Counted from the first letter of the stretch, positions 16,654 through 25,231 are shown. The stretch is 64,000 nt of DNA from Bacillota bacterium (GCA_023439835.1 JAEXUW010000020.1:124001-188000); one strand, 5' to 3'. The notes: generated by a model from the letters alone, not told the origin. A program made the numbers and translations.

Positions 16654-17703
16654 CTATTTACAGCTTTGTGAGATATCTTTAAAAGATTTTTCTAGGCTTA
16701 TAAATGCATCAGTAATAACAGGGTCAAAATGAGACCCTTTGCCTCTTCTAATTATTTCAACAGATTTTTCATGAGTAAATGCATTTTTGTAAACTCTTTT
16801 GCTTGTCAGCGCATCATATACATCAGCAATGCTCATTAGCCTTGCAGAAATAGGAATATTCTCATTGGACAGTCCTTCAGGATAACCGCTTCCATCCCAG
16901 TGCTCATGATGATAATGAATGATTTCTTTAGCGTATTTAGTGAATGAATTTGTACTTCCCATGTTACTTTCAATGATATTTATAGCATCAAGGCCGATAG
17001 TGGTATGGGTTTTCATTATTTCAAATTCATCTGATGTCAGCGAATCAGGCTTGAGCAATATAGAATCCGGAATGCCTACTTTTCCTATATCGTGGAGAGG
17101 GGCAGATTTTACAATAAGATTTATCGATTTTTGGTCAAGCTGTTTTTCAAACTTGGGATGGCTTTTAATACAATCAGCAAGCTCATTGACATAAAGCTGA
17201 GTTCGCTTGATGTGACCGCCTGTTGCATCATCACGAGTCTCAGCAAGTGATGCCATGGCGATAATGATAATGTCTTCAACATTTGATATTTTATCATTGT
17301 TGTTTTTGCTGATGAAATCTAGTGAAAGCGTTGCGTTTTTCAGCTTAATACAATTATCTATTCTTATTCTTAAAAGGTGGAAATTTATCGGCTTAATGAT
17401 ATAGTCGTCTATGCCTGTCTGTGCGAGATTGCACACATCAATAATATCCCTATTCCCCAGAATCAATATGATAGGTATGTTCTTTGCCAAGCTGTGAGAT
17501 TTTAGGCACCGAAATACATCACTACAGTTCACACAGCAGAAGTCACATTCAAGGAGGATTACATCGGGATGAATACTGCTGATAGTGTTAATTGCATCGC
17601 TAACGTTACTTGCCGCAACGATATTATATGTATTGTGGTATTGCAACAGCATCGAATAAATACTGTTTGGATGGCTGTTTATAACAAGTACTGTTTCTTT
17701 CAA
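16654..17703 (-). CDS. HD-GYP phosphodiesterase with degenerate receiver domain
   Basis: The 349-residue cytosolic protein has an N-terminal CheY-like domain (about residues 1-120) and an HD-GYP domain (about 145-340). The catalytic motifs are intact: HDIGKVGIPD near 203, the HHEHWDGSGYPEGL segment near 263, and SIADVYDALTSKR. This domain hydrolyses cyclic di-GMP. In the receiver, the phosphoacceptor position in PDVILLECDF reads Glu instead of Asp, and the acidic pair after strand 1 is replaced (VINSHP), so it is probably not phosphorylated. It lies 41 bp downstream of a chemoreceptor gene on the same strand, suggesting joint expression and a link between motility or chemotaxis input and c-di-GMP. 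Confidence 0.9.
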   Translation of the reverse strand: MKETVLVINSHPNSIYSMLLQYHNTYNIVAASNVSDAINTISSIHPDVILLECDFCCVNCSDVFRCLKSHSLAKNIPIILILGNRDIIDVCNLAQTGIDDYIIKPINFHLLRIRIDNCIKLKNATLSLDFISKNNNDKISNVEDIIIIAMASLAETRDDATGGHIKRTQLYVNELADCIKSHPKFEKQLDQKSINLIVKSAPLHDIGKVGIPDSILLKPDSLTSDEFEIMKTHTTIGLDAINIIESNMGSTNSFTKYAKEIIHYHHEHWDGSGYPEGLSNENIPISARLMSIADVYDALTSKRVYKNAFTHEKSVEIIRRGKGSHFDPVITDAFISLEKSFKDISQSCK

Positions 17704-17744
17704 TAACCGTCGCCTCCGCAGCCTGCTAGGCTATATTTAGTTGC

Positions 17745-19508
17745 TTAATACTTACTTGAACTGAAAGAGAATGCTTGCTGATTTTTTATAGTTTCGCTTG
17801 GCGAAGCTATATTTTTTACTGGCATATTAACGCCTTCAATATTCTTAAGCTTCATTCTGTTAACCATTTGCTTGAGAATTGAAGACTGACCGGACAGCTC
17901 CTCACTAGCAGCAGCACTTTCTTCTGCGGTAGCGGAGTTGTTTTGAACAACTGCTGAAATCTGTTCAACACCTGAATTAATTTGAGTGATAGCGTCAGCT
18001 TGTTCAATTGAAGCTTGAGCAATACTTTTAATTGCGTCGTCAACCATTCCTGCTTTTACCGCAACATCAGCAAGTGATTCAGCCGTTTTTTCAGCAATCT
18101 GCGAGCCCTTCTTAACAAGAACAATTGAGTTTTCAATGAGATCGGTAGTTTGCTTGGCGGCGTCCGCACTCTTTGAGGCTAGATTTCTTACCTCATCGGC
18201 AACAACAGCAAAGCCTTTTCCAGCTGCTCCTGCTCTTGCGGCTTCAACAGCTGCGTTTAATGAAAGAATATTTGTCTGGAAAGCAATGTCGTCAATGATT
18301 TTGATAATCTTTGAAATTTCATTTGAAGAATTGTTTATTTCAGTCATTGCGATAAGCATTTCATTCATCTGATCATTGCTGTGGGTTACTCCTGCTCCTG
18401 CTTTTTCGACGTACTGTGCGGCTTTGTTAACGTTGTCTGTGTTATCTTTAACCTGAACGGCAATCTGGCTGATTGATGCTGAAAGCTCTTCAATTGAGCT
18501 TGCCTGTTCAGTTGCGCCCTGTGAAAGCACCTGTGCGCCGTCAGAAACTTGTTCTGCTCCGTTAGAAATCTGTTCTGCTGATGATTTTATATCAATAAAG
18601 TCTTTATTTAAGGCTTCAGTTATTTTCTTGAGAGCTTTTCCGAGGGTGTCACCTTCAGAGCGTGGTATTACATCAATTGTAAAGTCAGCGTTACTGATGG
18701 TTTCAGCGATTTCAGCTTGATGCTTAATTCCTGTAATCATAACGTTAAATTTATCAGCAAGAATACCTGTTTCATCTTTGTTACTTACATCAATGAAGAT
18801 GTCAGTATGACCTAACGATATTCTATCAGCCGCATCGACAAGGTCATTAATAGGCTTGCTGATGATTCCTGAAATATAAAAACCAAGTATTAAAGAAATA
18901 ATAATGCCTATGATTGTTAATAATACTAGAATAATGGTTAGTGTATTAGCAGCAACGGTATTATTGTCGCTAATTTCCTTTGCACTGTCCATTCTGTTGA
19001 TGATTAACTGATCTAGATTGCTGAACATTTTTGACATATCTGATGCAACACTATTAATGACGGCTTGTGCTTCTTCTTTTTGATTGTCCTTAGAAAGTGC
19101 ATATATTTTGTTAACCGCTGGAATAAAAATATCATCAAATATATAAGTCATCTCATCGAAGAGCTTAATTGAATCAGGATTTATCATAGTTGGCTTGTAT
19201 GCTTCTGCTGCACTATGAAATTTTGAGGTTAATTCTACAGTGTTGTTTTCCAGCTCTAGAATTTTTTCGCTGTCACCGACATAAATCAATGAATCTCTGA
19301 CGTTAGTTCTAATAGTGTAGAAGTATATAATAATGTCTGCCATATCCGACATAGGTTTTGTCTGAACCTCATATAGTTCGGAGTCATCTGCACTAATTTT
19401 CTGCATACCAAAAATGCCAACAATTCCAATAATAGACGCTAGGATAGAAACGGTTAAAAATCCTGTGATAAGCTTACGGGAAATTTTCATGTTTTTCAAA
19501 AACTTCAT
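17745..19508 (-). CDS. Methyl-accepting chemotaxis protein
   Basis: The 587-residue chemoreceptor has an N-terminal membrane helix (about 13-33), an extracellular four-helix-bundle ligand domain (about 34-185), a second helix (about 188-212), a HAMP domain with [15 protein letters not shown], and a long cytoplasmic coiled coil. The hairpin tip [17 protein letters not shown], which contacts CheA/CheW, is intact. It would signal to a chemotaxis array encoded elsewhere. The C-terminus ends in a Ser-rich SFSSSKY without a CheR-binding pentapeptide. An 11-bp palindrome lies about 45 bp upstream of the start. Confidence 0.93.
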   Translation of the reverse strand: MKFLKNMKISRKLITGFLTVSILASIIGIVGIFGMQKISADDSELYEVQTKPMSDMADIIIYFYTIRTNVRDSLIYVGDSEKILELENNTVELTSKFHSAAEAYKPTMINPDSIKLFDEMTYIFDDIFIPAVNKIYALSKDNQKEEAQAVINSVASDMSKMFSNLDQLIINRMDSAKEISDNNTVAANTLTIILVLLTIIGIIISLILGFYISGIISKPINDLVDAADRISLGHTDIFIDVSNKDETGILADKFNVMITGIKHQAEIAETISNADFTIDVIPRSEGDTLGKALKKITEALNKDFIDIKSSAEQISNGAEQVSDGAQVLSQGATEQASSIEELSASISQIAVQVKDNTDNVNKAAQYVEKAGAGVTHSNDQMNEMLIAMTEINNSSNEISKIIKIIDDIAFQTNILSLNAAVEAARAGAAGKGFAVVADEVRNLASKSADAAKQTTDLIENSIVLVKKGSQIAEKTAESLADVAVKAGMVDDAIKSIAQASIEQADAITQINSGVEQISAVVQNNSATAEESAAASEELSGQSSILKQMVNRMKLKNIEGVNMPVKNIASPSETIKNQQAFSFSSSKY

Positions 19509-19553
19509 GATTGTACAGCCTCCGACTCATATTAATTTTCAATTAAGGTACAT

Positions 19554-19586
19554 ATATGTATCATATTATTAATTAATGATACATAT
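19554..19586. promoter_or_regulatory. 33-bp palindrome between chemoreceptor and XRE genes
   Basis: ATATGTATCAT (19554-19564) and ATGATACATAT (19576-19586) form a perfect 11-bp inverted repeat with an 11-bp AT-only spacer. It lies upstream of the minus-strand chemoreceptor, in the 345-bp gap shared with the divergent XRE/S24 regulator. The rest of this gap is AT-rich, with a TATAAT at about 19675-19680 facing the XRE gene. Confidence 0.55.
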
Positions 19587-19853
19587 AATATCATTATATT
19601 CAGTATAGTGATTATTTGTAACATTGTCAATACTATTTCCGACAAATCTGGCTATTTTACGACATTTTGATATGATATAATTACTATAAATAAACTTTAG
19701 CATTTATTTTTGCTATTAATTTCAAGATGTTTTATTAATAAGATAAATTTTTTAATACAGTATCCTACTGAAATGAGTACTTACAAAATAATAGAGAAGA
19801 AATTTATTACAGTAACAGTTGCTGTATATATTTTAAATACAGGGGGCTGTCAT

Positions 19854-20543
19854 ATGTTAAAAAAACTGATCAGACAATTAAGAAAATCTAATAATTTGAC
19901 TCAGGAAGATGTAGCTGAATATCTTCATATACAAAGATCGACATATTCAAGATATGAGAATGGAACAAATTCGGTTAGTATAGACGTTCTTTGCAGGCTT
20001 GCTGATTTATTTAATGTATCAACAGATTTTTTACTAAGCAGGGGGGGTGGCTCGCAAAGCGATGACAACTCAAATTTTATCAGCCTGTATTCAAATGCTG
20101 ATCATGTGCATCGTGAAATTGCATTGGCGATTTTGAAAATGGGGCAGTGCGAACAAGAACACAACGATTTATCAGAATTCGGTATTTGTGATTTCAAAAC
20201 GAAAGAAAAAACAGGTGTAAGTAGTAGCGGGGTATATTGCAGTAATCACACCTCATTTATTGACTATGCTGTTATTGCCAGAGATGATAGTATGAAAGAT
20301 AGTGGAATAGATAAAGGGGACTATGTGATAGTCCGACCACAGCGTTACGTGCGGTTTGGCGACCTTTCACTTGTGAGGATTAGCAAAAGAATTCTCATTA
20401 GAAAAGTGTATGAAACAAACGATAAAATCAAGCTGGTTCCATCAAACGATATGTATACGGAAGAGCAATATGAAAAGGCTGATGACATTAGTATTATTGG
20501 AAGAGTTATTGATATAGTAAAGCAAATTAGCGATAAGATATAA
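19854..20543 (+). CDS. XRE-family repressor with S24 (LexA-like) domain
   Basis: The 229-residue protein has an N-terminal helix-turn-helix (about residues 6-60, LTQEDVAEYLHIQRSTYSRYENG) and a C-terminal S24-type domain. The serine of the family's D-S-M motif is present (RDDSMKDSGIDKGDYVIV), but the usual catalytic lysine of the K-R-x-Y segment appears as Arg in LIRKVYE. It may therefore sense a signal without self-cleavage. I chose ATG at 19854, right after GGGGG at 19842-19846; a long upstream extension is low-complexity leader. The gene is divergent from the chemoreceptor, with a palindrome between them. It resembles orphan chromosomal regulators more than phage repressors, as no phage genes are near. 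Confidence 0.85.
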   Translation: MLKKLIRQLRKSNNLTQEDVAEYLHIQRSTYSRYENGTNSVSIDVLCRLADLFNVSTDFLLSRGGGSQSDDNSNFISLYSNADHVHREIALAILKMGQCEQEHNDLSEFGICDFKTKEKTGVSSSGVYCSNHTSFIDYAVIARDDSMKDSGIDKGDYVIVRPQRYVRFGDLSLVRISKRILIRKVYETNDKIKLVPSNDMYTEEQYEKADDISIIGRVIDIVKQISDKI

Positions 20544-20569
20544 AAAATGTGCAATAACAACCTTGAAAA

Positions 20570-20605
20570 AATCCCCTCAACAAAAAAGTTGGGGGGATTT
20601 AAAAC
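20570..20605. terminator. Bidirectional intrinsic terminator
   Basis: AATCCCCTCAAC (20570-20581) pairs with GTTGGGGGGATT (20588-20599) around an A6 loop. It separates the XRE gene from the converging 59-codon gene. Confidence 0.8.
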
Positions 20606-20608
20606 CAG

Positions 20609-20788
20609 TTAATGTGTATGCTTGCCCTTGAGATTTTTGACATAGTCCTGCATTTCTTCAAAAGAATTGATATCCTTGAGTATGATTTTTTGTCTTATAT
20701 CCATTGGTAGTGAGTAAAAATACTCATAGCTTGATAAATCCTGATCTAAAAGATCGGATAAACCCATTGAATAACTTCCTTCTCTCAT
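20609..20788 (-). CDS. Small 59-residue protein of unknown function
   Basis: This short open frame codes for an acidic, soluble 59-residue protein starting MREGSYSMGLSDLLDQDLSSYEYF and ending with HTH residues. A perfect GGAGGT ribosome binding site lies 4 bp before the ATG at 20788, and a shared terminator lies just beyond the stop. Both support a real gene. The middle reads LPMDIRQKIILKDINSFEEMQDYV, a two-helix pattern seen in small clostridial proteins of the YozE/DUF kind, but I cannot name a family. It is divergent from the amidase-like gene at 20.9 kb. Confidence 0.65.
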   Translation of the reverse strand: MREGSYSMGLSDLLDQDLSSYEYFYSLPMDIRQKIILKDINSFEEMQDYVKNLKGKHTH

Positions 20789-20881
20789 ACAACCTCCAAA
20801 AAAATATTAAATCTCACATATTTATTTTGCCTTGATAATATTATTTTATAGAAGTAAAAATTTTTATGCGGAGGTAATTTT

Positions 20882-21382
20882 GTGAAAGAAATCATTTATA
20901 ACCGCGAAAAAGCAACAGCATATGCACAAAAATGGGCATATAAACGAAACCCAGTATATTATGATTTTGAAAATATCGGGGGGGATTGCACCAATTTCGT
21001 TTCACAGTGTATTTATGCAGGCGGGGGAGTAATGAATTACACTCCGGTATTAGGCTGGTATTACAATTCGTCTGATGACAGATCACCTTCGTGGACTGAC
21101 GTGGATTACCTATTTGAATTTCTTATTGAGAATATAAGCGTGGGCCCGCGCGGGGAAGTGATTGAAATTGAAAACGCATTGGTCGGTGATATAATACAGT
21201 TTGGCGATAAAGACGATGATTTTTATCATTCGCTGATAATTACAAAAATAGTTGAACAGCCATCGCCGGAAAGCATTTTCGTTACTACGCATAGTTTTGA
21301 TGCTAATATGCGACAGCTGGCAACGTATTATTATGAGAAAATCAGATTTATTCACATAAACAGTGTGTGGAAATATAATTAA
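20882..21382 (+). CDS. Amidase-domain (PF12671-like) protein
   Basis: The 166-residue protein has the pattern of the clostridial putative amidase domain: YNREKATAYAQKWAYKRNP, then the catalytic-Cys segment GGDCTNFVSQCIYAGGG (about residues 37-53), a W-rich stretch, and a His in FYHSLIITKI (about 119) followed by THSFD. This is an NlpC/P60-related papain fold likely to cut amide bonds in peptidoglycan or peptides. No signal peptide is present, so it may act inside the mother cell or during lysis. GTG at 20882 follows GGAGGT. The superoxide dismutase gene follows 21 bp later in the same direction. Confidence 0.8.
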   Translation: MKEIIYNREKATAYAQKWAYKRNPVYYDFENIGGDCTNFVSQCIYAGGGVMNYTPVLGWYYNSSDDRSPSWTDVDYLFEFLIENISVGPRGEVIEIENALVGDIIQFGDKDDDFYHSLIITKIVEQPSPESIFVTTHSFDANMRQLATYYYEKIRFIHINSVWKYN

Positions 21383-21403
21383 ACATTGAAAGAAGGGGAG
21401 CAA

Positions 21404-22039
21404 ATGAACAGCAATCACTATCCATTTAAATTAATGGAGCTTCCATACGAAATGAACGGGCTTGAGCCTTATATTGATGCAAGAACTGTGTTTTTTCATC
21501 ATGAAAAGCACCACAAAAAATACGTTGATAATTTAAATGCCACTATTCGTCCATACGGACAGCTTTATAATTGGCCTCTTGAAAAGCTGATAATAAACGT
21601 TGATAAGCTTCCGGCAGAAATACAGACTTCAGTAAGGCGAAACGCAGGCGGGGTATATAATCACAATGTGTATTTCAGTAGCTTGTGTAGGGCTAAATCT
21701 CATCCATCAGGGGCACTAGCTGAGGCGATAAATAACCGATTTGGTTCAGTTGAGAACATGAAACAAGAGTTGAAGAAAGAATCTGAGGCACAGTTCGGTT
21801 CGGGGTATGGTTTTCTTGTAACTGATAGGAACGGTAGTCTGGATATTAAAAGCACCGCAAATCAAGATACTGTGCTTACTTTAGGAGTATTTCCGTTAGT
21901 GGCAGTTGATGTATGGGAACATGCATATTATTTGAAATATCAAAATAGAAGAAGTGAATATATAGAGAACCTTTTCAAAATATTAAACTGGATTAAAATA
22001 GGGAAAAATTTTGATGCGGTTATGGCAATAAAAAAATGA
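21404..22039 (+). CDS. sodA: Superoxide dismutase, Fe/Mn family
   Basis: The protein of about 211 residues has all four metal ligands: His in FFHHEKHHKKYVDNL (about residue 26), His in GGVYNHNVYF (about 81), and Asp/His in VDVWEHAYYLKY. It disproportionates superoxide in the cytosol or on the spore surface. It is divergent in the active-site second shell: the usual GSGW-W segment reads GSGYGFLV. I chose ATG at 21404 behind AAGGGGAG; an upstream TTG at 21386 is inferior. In spore-formers such divergent SODs are often spore-coat proteins, and its neighbour is an amidase-like gene; that role is inference. A perfect hairpin terminator follows. Confidence 0.9.
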   Translation: MNSNHYPFKLMELPYEMNGLEPYIDARTVFFHHEKHHKKYVDNLNATIRPYGQLYNWPLEKLIINVDKLPAEIQTSVRRNAGGVYNHNVYFSSLCRAKSHPSGALAEAINNRFGSVENMKQELKKESEAQFGSGYGFLVTDRNGSLDIKSTANQDTVLTLGVFPLVAVDVWEHAYYLKYQNRRSEYIENLFKILNWIKIGKNFDAVMAIKK

Positions 22040-22040
22040 A

Positions 22041-22068
22041 TTAAGCACAGCAAAAGAGCTGTGCTTAA
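22041..22068 (+). terminator. Intrinsic terminator after sodA
   Basis: TTAAGCACAGC (22041-22051) and GCTGTGCTTAA (22058-22068) form an 11-bp perfect stem with a 6-nt loop. Confidence 0.8.
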
Positions 22069-22173
22069 CTCATTATATGAACAGCATTATTAAAGTAAAT
22101 AATGCACTTGTACTCATATATATTAACAATTATTATTACAAATGTACAAAAATAAAAAAAGTTTAAAAACCAC

Positions 22174-22202
22174 TTGCATTTTTTTATTATATTTGATATA
22201 AT
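22174..22202 (+). promoter_or_regulatory. Promoter of the tRNA-Gln pair
   Basis: TTGCAT (22174-22179) and TATAAT (22197-22202) are 17 bp apart, ending 28 bp before the first tRNA. Confidence 0.75.
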
Positions 22203-22230
22203 AATTAAGCGACTTGAGGTATGAGTGCGA

Positions 22231-22306
22231 TGGGATATAGCCAAGCGGTAAGGCAACGGACTTTGACTCCGTCATTCCGATGGTTCGAATCCATCTATCC
22301 CAACCA
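22231..22306 (+). tRNA. tRNA-Gln (anticodon UUG)
   Basis: A full cloverleaf can be drawn: acceptor TGGGATA/TATCCCA, D-arm with AGCGGTAAGGC, anticodon stem ACGGA/TCCGT with loop CTTTGAC (anticodon TTG at 22263-22265), T-arm GATGGTTCGAATCCATC, and an encoded CCA at 22304-22306. The U1-A72 acceptor pair is a recognised feature of bacterial tRNA-Gln. Confidence 0.96.
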
Positions 22307-22332
22307 ATCTTTTTCTTATAAGTTTCAAACAA

Positions 22333-22408
22333 TGGGGTGTCGCCAAGCGGTAAGGCAGAAGACTCTGACTCTTCCATTCCGAGGGTTCAAATCCTTCCAC
22401 CCCAACCA
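22333..22408 (+). tRNA. tRNA-Gln (anticodon CUG)
   Basis: The cloverleaf has acceptor TGGGGTG/CACCCCA, anticodon stem GAAGA/TCTTC with loop CTCTGAC giving anticodon CTG, T-arm GAGGGTTCAAATCCTTC (one mismatch-like pair) and encoded CCA at 22406-22408. It lies 26 bp after the UUG isoacceptor and is clearly a diverged duplicate. Confidence 0.95.
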
Positions 22409-22612
22409 TTATATTAAAAGCACTGATTAGCTTGCACTTGCAGGTTAATCATTGTTTTTAAATATTTTAAAATTCAAAATTAATATGCTTGCTTTCGACA
22501 ATAACAATATGTAATTATAACAATAGATATTTTAAAAATAATAGGGCGAGCGAAAACCCGCCCTATAAAAATCAATTCAGTCCAAACTCTGGCTACCTTT
22601 TCGTTTGATGTT

Positions 22613-22638
22613 TGTCCTGCTATAATAAAGTTGTAACA
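22613..22638 (+). repeat. 26-bp perfect inverted repeat, left copy
   Basis: Identical to the reverse complement of 27555-27580. It contains the outward TG and an internal TATAAT. Confidence 0.9.
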
Positions 22639-22762
22639 CCTTGTCCCGGGCAAGCAAGAATTTATCAAATATCTTGATTATTTCTATAATCACCGTGGAA
22701 AGTTGAAGATGTGCGGGAAATTTCCTGTTTAATATCGACTTAAACGTCATAAAAGCGACTAA
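22613..22762 (+). mobile_element. Remnant of an IS3-like insertion sequence
   Basis: The 26-bp end beginning TGTCCTGCTATAATAAAG (22613-22638) is identical, in inverted orientation, to 27555-27580. It runs directly into the last codons of a transposase-like frame (22637-22762): KQEFIKYLDYFYNHRGKLK and then MCGKFPV-stop-YRLKRHK. The 'YxxFYN-x-R-x-x-K-x-K-G-x-x-P-V-x-YR' pattern is how IS3-family OrfB/DDE transposases end. An in-frame TAA at 22730-22732 and loss of everything between the left end and the C-terminus show it is dead. The family assignment is inferred from this short pattern. Confidence 0.55.
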
Positions 22763-22784
22763 ACTTTAGCTTAGTCGCTTTTCA
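22751..22784. terminator. Strong hairpin, probable terminator
   Basis: AAAAGCGACTAA (22751-22762) pairs with TTAGTCGCTTTT (22771-22782). It lies at the end of the transposase remnant and is symmetric, so it could act on either strand. Confidence 0.6.
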
Positions 22785-23075
22785 CATATATTTATTAAAA
22801 GTTTGTCAAACATTTTGTGGCTGGTTCACTTAATAACGTCCTAATGATGGTTAGCTTCGCTTGTGCTTAGTCACATAATTTGTAACTAAGCAGTATATAT
22901 TTTTCAATATCTCCATTATCAATTATTCCAAAAAAACCTGTACGACATTTTCATCGAGGCAACCAAGATGAAGAAACCGGATTCTGGAGACCAAAATCAA
23001 AAAAGGCGAACTGCTAAGAAAGGCTCTAACTAATACGGCTTCTATTTCTATAATTTTTTATCAATTATTAAACAC

Positions 23076-24515
23076 TTACACAGGTAAGCTAAATACAAAT
23101 TCACTCCCTTTGCCATTATCACTATTAACACTGATTTGGGCACCATGGCGGATAGCAATCTGCTTTGCAATAGAAAGCCCTAAGCCCGTTCCATTTGTAT
23201 TTTCAACGGCTTTTGTTTTATAAAAACGGTCAAACAAATACGGCAAATCAGCCTTATCTATGCCAATTCCCTCATCCCTGATTGAAACATTCAATCTCTC
23301 ATTTATAGATAAAGTTATATAAATATGCCCATCTTGTGGTGAAAATTTGATTGCGTTATCGAGAATTATCATAAACATCTGTCTGAGCCTTCCATAATCA
23401 CCCTGAACAGAACAATTATTTGCGGAATTTTCTATGAGTAATTCTATATTTTTAGCTTGTGACATATTTTTTGCACTTTTTAAGACGTCGCTTACAACAT
23501 CGTTTATATTAACCTCTGACATTTCAATATTAAATTCAGCATTTTGAAGCCTTGATAAGTCCAGTAAATCTCCAACAAGCCGTTGTAAATTAATGCTTTC
23601 ATTAAGCATTTGTTTGTAATATTCTTTAACTTGTATTTCATCGGTAACAACCTCATCTTTAAGCGCTTCAAGAGAGCCTCGTATAACTGTAATTGGGGTT
23701 CTAAGCTCATGTGAAATATTAGCAACAAAATCACGTCTTAATTGTTCCAATTTTTCACTTTCTATTGAAGATAAATAGAGTTTTTCCGAAAGAATGTCAA
23801 GATTATTTGCCAGAGTTCCTATCTCATCATTTTGTTTGTGATTGTTTTTCGCTGAATAGTCGCCTTCAGCTAATTTTATTGTATTCTTATTCATCGTGTT
23901 TAATGGTTTTGTAAACACAACAGAAAAATGTATTGACAGCAAAATTGCTACAATTAAAGCAATACCAATACTCAAAATCAAAATAAAAGCACCTTTTGAT
24001 ATAGCTTGATTTATCCCTTTGACTGGTGAATGAAGTAAAACAACGCCAATAATTTTTTTGTCGCTTGAAATAATAGGTGCACCAATTGTTATAACAGGGG
24101 CATCTAATAACGAGCTGAAGCTTTCGCTAAAGGCAGTTTTTCCAGTGAAAACTTCTTCCACAATGCTTTCGGCATTTCTCGGTAACTCTGAAAATGAATA
24201 TTGTGAATTCACCCCTTGACCGCTTGTTATTATATCAAGATTTTCATCTACAATCCAAACATCAGCCATAGCAATATCATTTAAGAATTTGATATATGCT
24301 CCATATCCACCTCCTTGCGACTTTGTCACATTCCCCTCCATAATAGAGGATAAAGTTTCGGATATTTTTGTTGCTCGTTGTTTAAGCTCAACTTTATTCA
24401 AATCAACAGTATTTTTTCTAAATAGAGAAATAAAAACGCTACTTATAATTATTGCAAAAACTAAAAGTGATATCGTAAAATATAAAGTAAGCTTTAATAC
24501 AATTTTGTTTTTCAA
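23076..24515 (-). CDS. Sensor histidine kinase
   Basis: The 479-residue two-component kinase has membrane helices at about 8-30 and 170-192 flanking an extracellular sensor domain of about 140 residues. A HAMP domain (SVVFTKPLNTMNKNTIKLAEGDYS), a HisKA domain with the phosphorylated His in ISHELRTPITVIRGS (near 270), and a HATPase with DNAIKFS, DEGIGID and GTGLGLSIAKQ follow. The frame opens with TTG at 24515; the ATG at 24528 is out of frame. It lies 17 bp after its response regulator gene. Just beyond the regulator, divergently, sits a secreted DUF2680 protein, a likely target. Confidence 0.92.
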   Translation of the reverse strand: MKNKIVLKLTLYFTISLLVFAIIISSVFISLFRKNTVDLNKVELKQRATKISETLSSIMEGNVTKSQGGGYGAYIKFLNDIAMADVWIVDENLDIITSGQGVNSQYSFSELPRNAESIVEEVFTGKTAFSESFSSLLDAPVITIGAPIISSDKKIIGVVLLHSPVKGINQAISKGAFILILSIGIALIVAILLSIHFSVVFTKPLNTMNKNTIKLAEGDYSAKNNHKQNDEIGTLANNLDILSEKLYLSSIESEKLEQLRRDFVANISHELRTPITVIRGSLEALKDEVVTDEIQVKEYYKQMLNESINLQRLVGDLLDLSRLQNAEFNIEMSEVNINDVVSDVLKSAKNMSQAKNIELLIENSANNCSVQGDYGRLRQMFMIILDNAIKFSPQDGHIYITLSINERLNVSIRDEGIGIDKADLPYLFDRFYKTKAVENTNGTGLGLSIAKQIAIRHGAQISVNSDNGKGSEFVFSLPV

Positions 24516-24532
24516 GTTTTTTATCCATTCCT

Positions 24533-25231
24533 TTATAATTTTATTTCCTCAAATTTATAACCGACACCCCACATTGTTTTAATATCCCAATTTTGATGTT
24601 CATATTGGTCAAGCTTTGCTCTTAATCTCTTAATATGTGAGTCCACTGTTCTTGTATCGCCGAAATAGTCATATCCCCACAGGCTGTTTAAAAGATTATC
24701 TCTTGAAAAAACCTTATTACGATTGCTTGCAAGAGTCCATAGAAGCTCTGTTTCTTTTTTTGTCAGTGAAACATTTTTATCATCAATTGCTACTGTATAT
24801 TCAGCTAAATTAATTCTAAGATTGTCAAAGTTGAAAAGTTGAGCATTCGTATCTTCTGATTTTATCATTCTTCGAAGAATAGCACGAACTCGTGCCATAA
24901 CTTCACCAGGTGAAAAAGGCTTGACAATATAATCATCTGCACCGATATCAAGCCCCATAATTCTTTCGAAATCCTCGCCTCTTGCTGTTACCATAATAAT
25001 TGGAACACTTGAGGTTTTTCTGATTTCTCTGCATACTTCAAAGCCGTCTACTAAAGGCATCATTACATCAAGCAGAATTACTTCAGGATTAAATTCTTTA
25101 AATTTTGAAATTGCCTCAGAACCGTTATTTGCAATAATCGGAGTAAACCCTTCTTTTTTAATATATTCAGCCAAAATTGATGAAATCTGACTATTATCAT
25201 CTGCAACTAGAATGTATCCCAATTTAAACAC
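24533..25231 (-). CDS. OmpR/PhoB-family response regulator
   Basis: The protein of 229-232 residues has a receiver domain (acidic ADD near the N-terminus, phosphoacceptor Asp in PEVILLDVMMP near residue 54, Lys in YIVKPFSPGEV) and a C-terminal winged helix (RDNLLNSLWGYDYFGDTRTVDSHIKRLRAKLD). A GTG at 25231 directly abuts the AAGAGG ribosome binding site, whereas TTG at 25222 is 8 bp from it and gives MGYILVADDN, so the TTG is the likelier start. It forms an operon with the downstream kinase and is divergent from the DUF2680 gene. Confidence 0.93.
   Translation of the reverse strand: MFKLGYILVADDNSQISSILAEYIKKEGFTPIIANNGSEAISKFKEFNPEVILLDVMMPLVDGFEVCREIRKTSSVPIIMVTARGEDFERIMGLDIGADDYIVKPFSPGEVMARVRAILRRMIKSEDTNAQLFNFDNLRINLAEYTVAIDDKNVSLTKKETELLWTLASNRNKVFSRDNLLNSLWGYDYFGDTRTVDSHIKRLRAKLDQYEHQNWDIKTMWGVGYKFEEIKL

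Larger units (their letters stand above)
22409..23075. other. Gene-free decayed region with IS remnant and hairpins
   Basis: About 670 bp hold no intact gene. Present are a hairpin TAGGGCG/CGCCCTA (22542-22565), the IS remnant at 22613-22762, a strong hairpin AAAAGCGACTAA/TTAGTCGCTTTT (22751-22782), a further imperfect palindrome at 22866-22890, and an unexplained short open stretch at about 22938-23030 (reading LYDIFIEATKMKKPDSGD) that may be another gene scrap. Confidence 0.6.

Noticed and set aside
19854..20543. Prophage repressor
   Set aside because: No integrase, structural or lysis genes surround it, and the S24 lysine appears replaced, so a chromosomal regulator is more likely.
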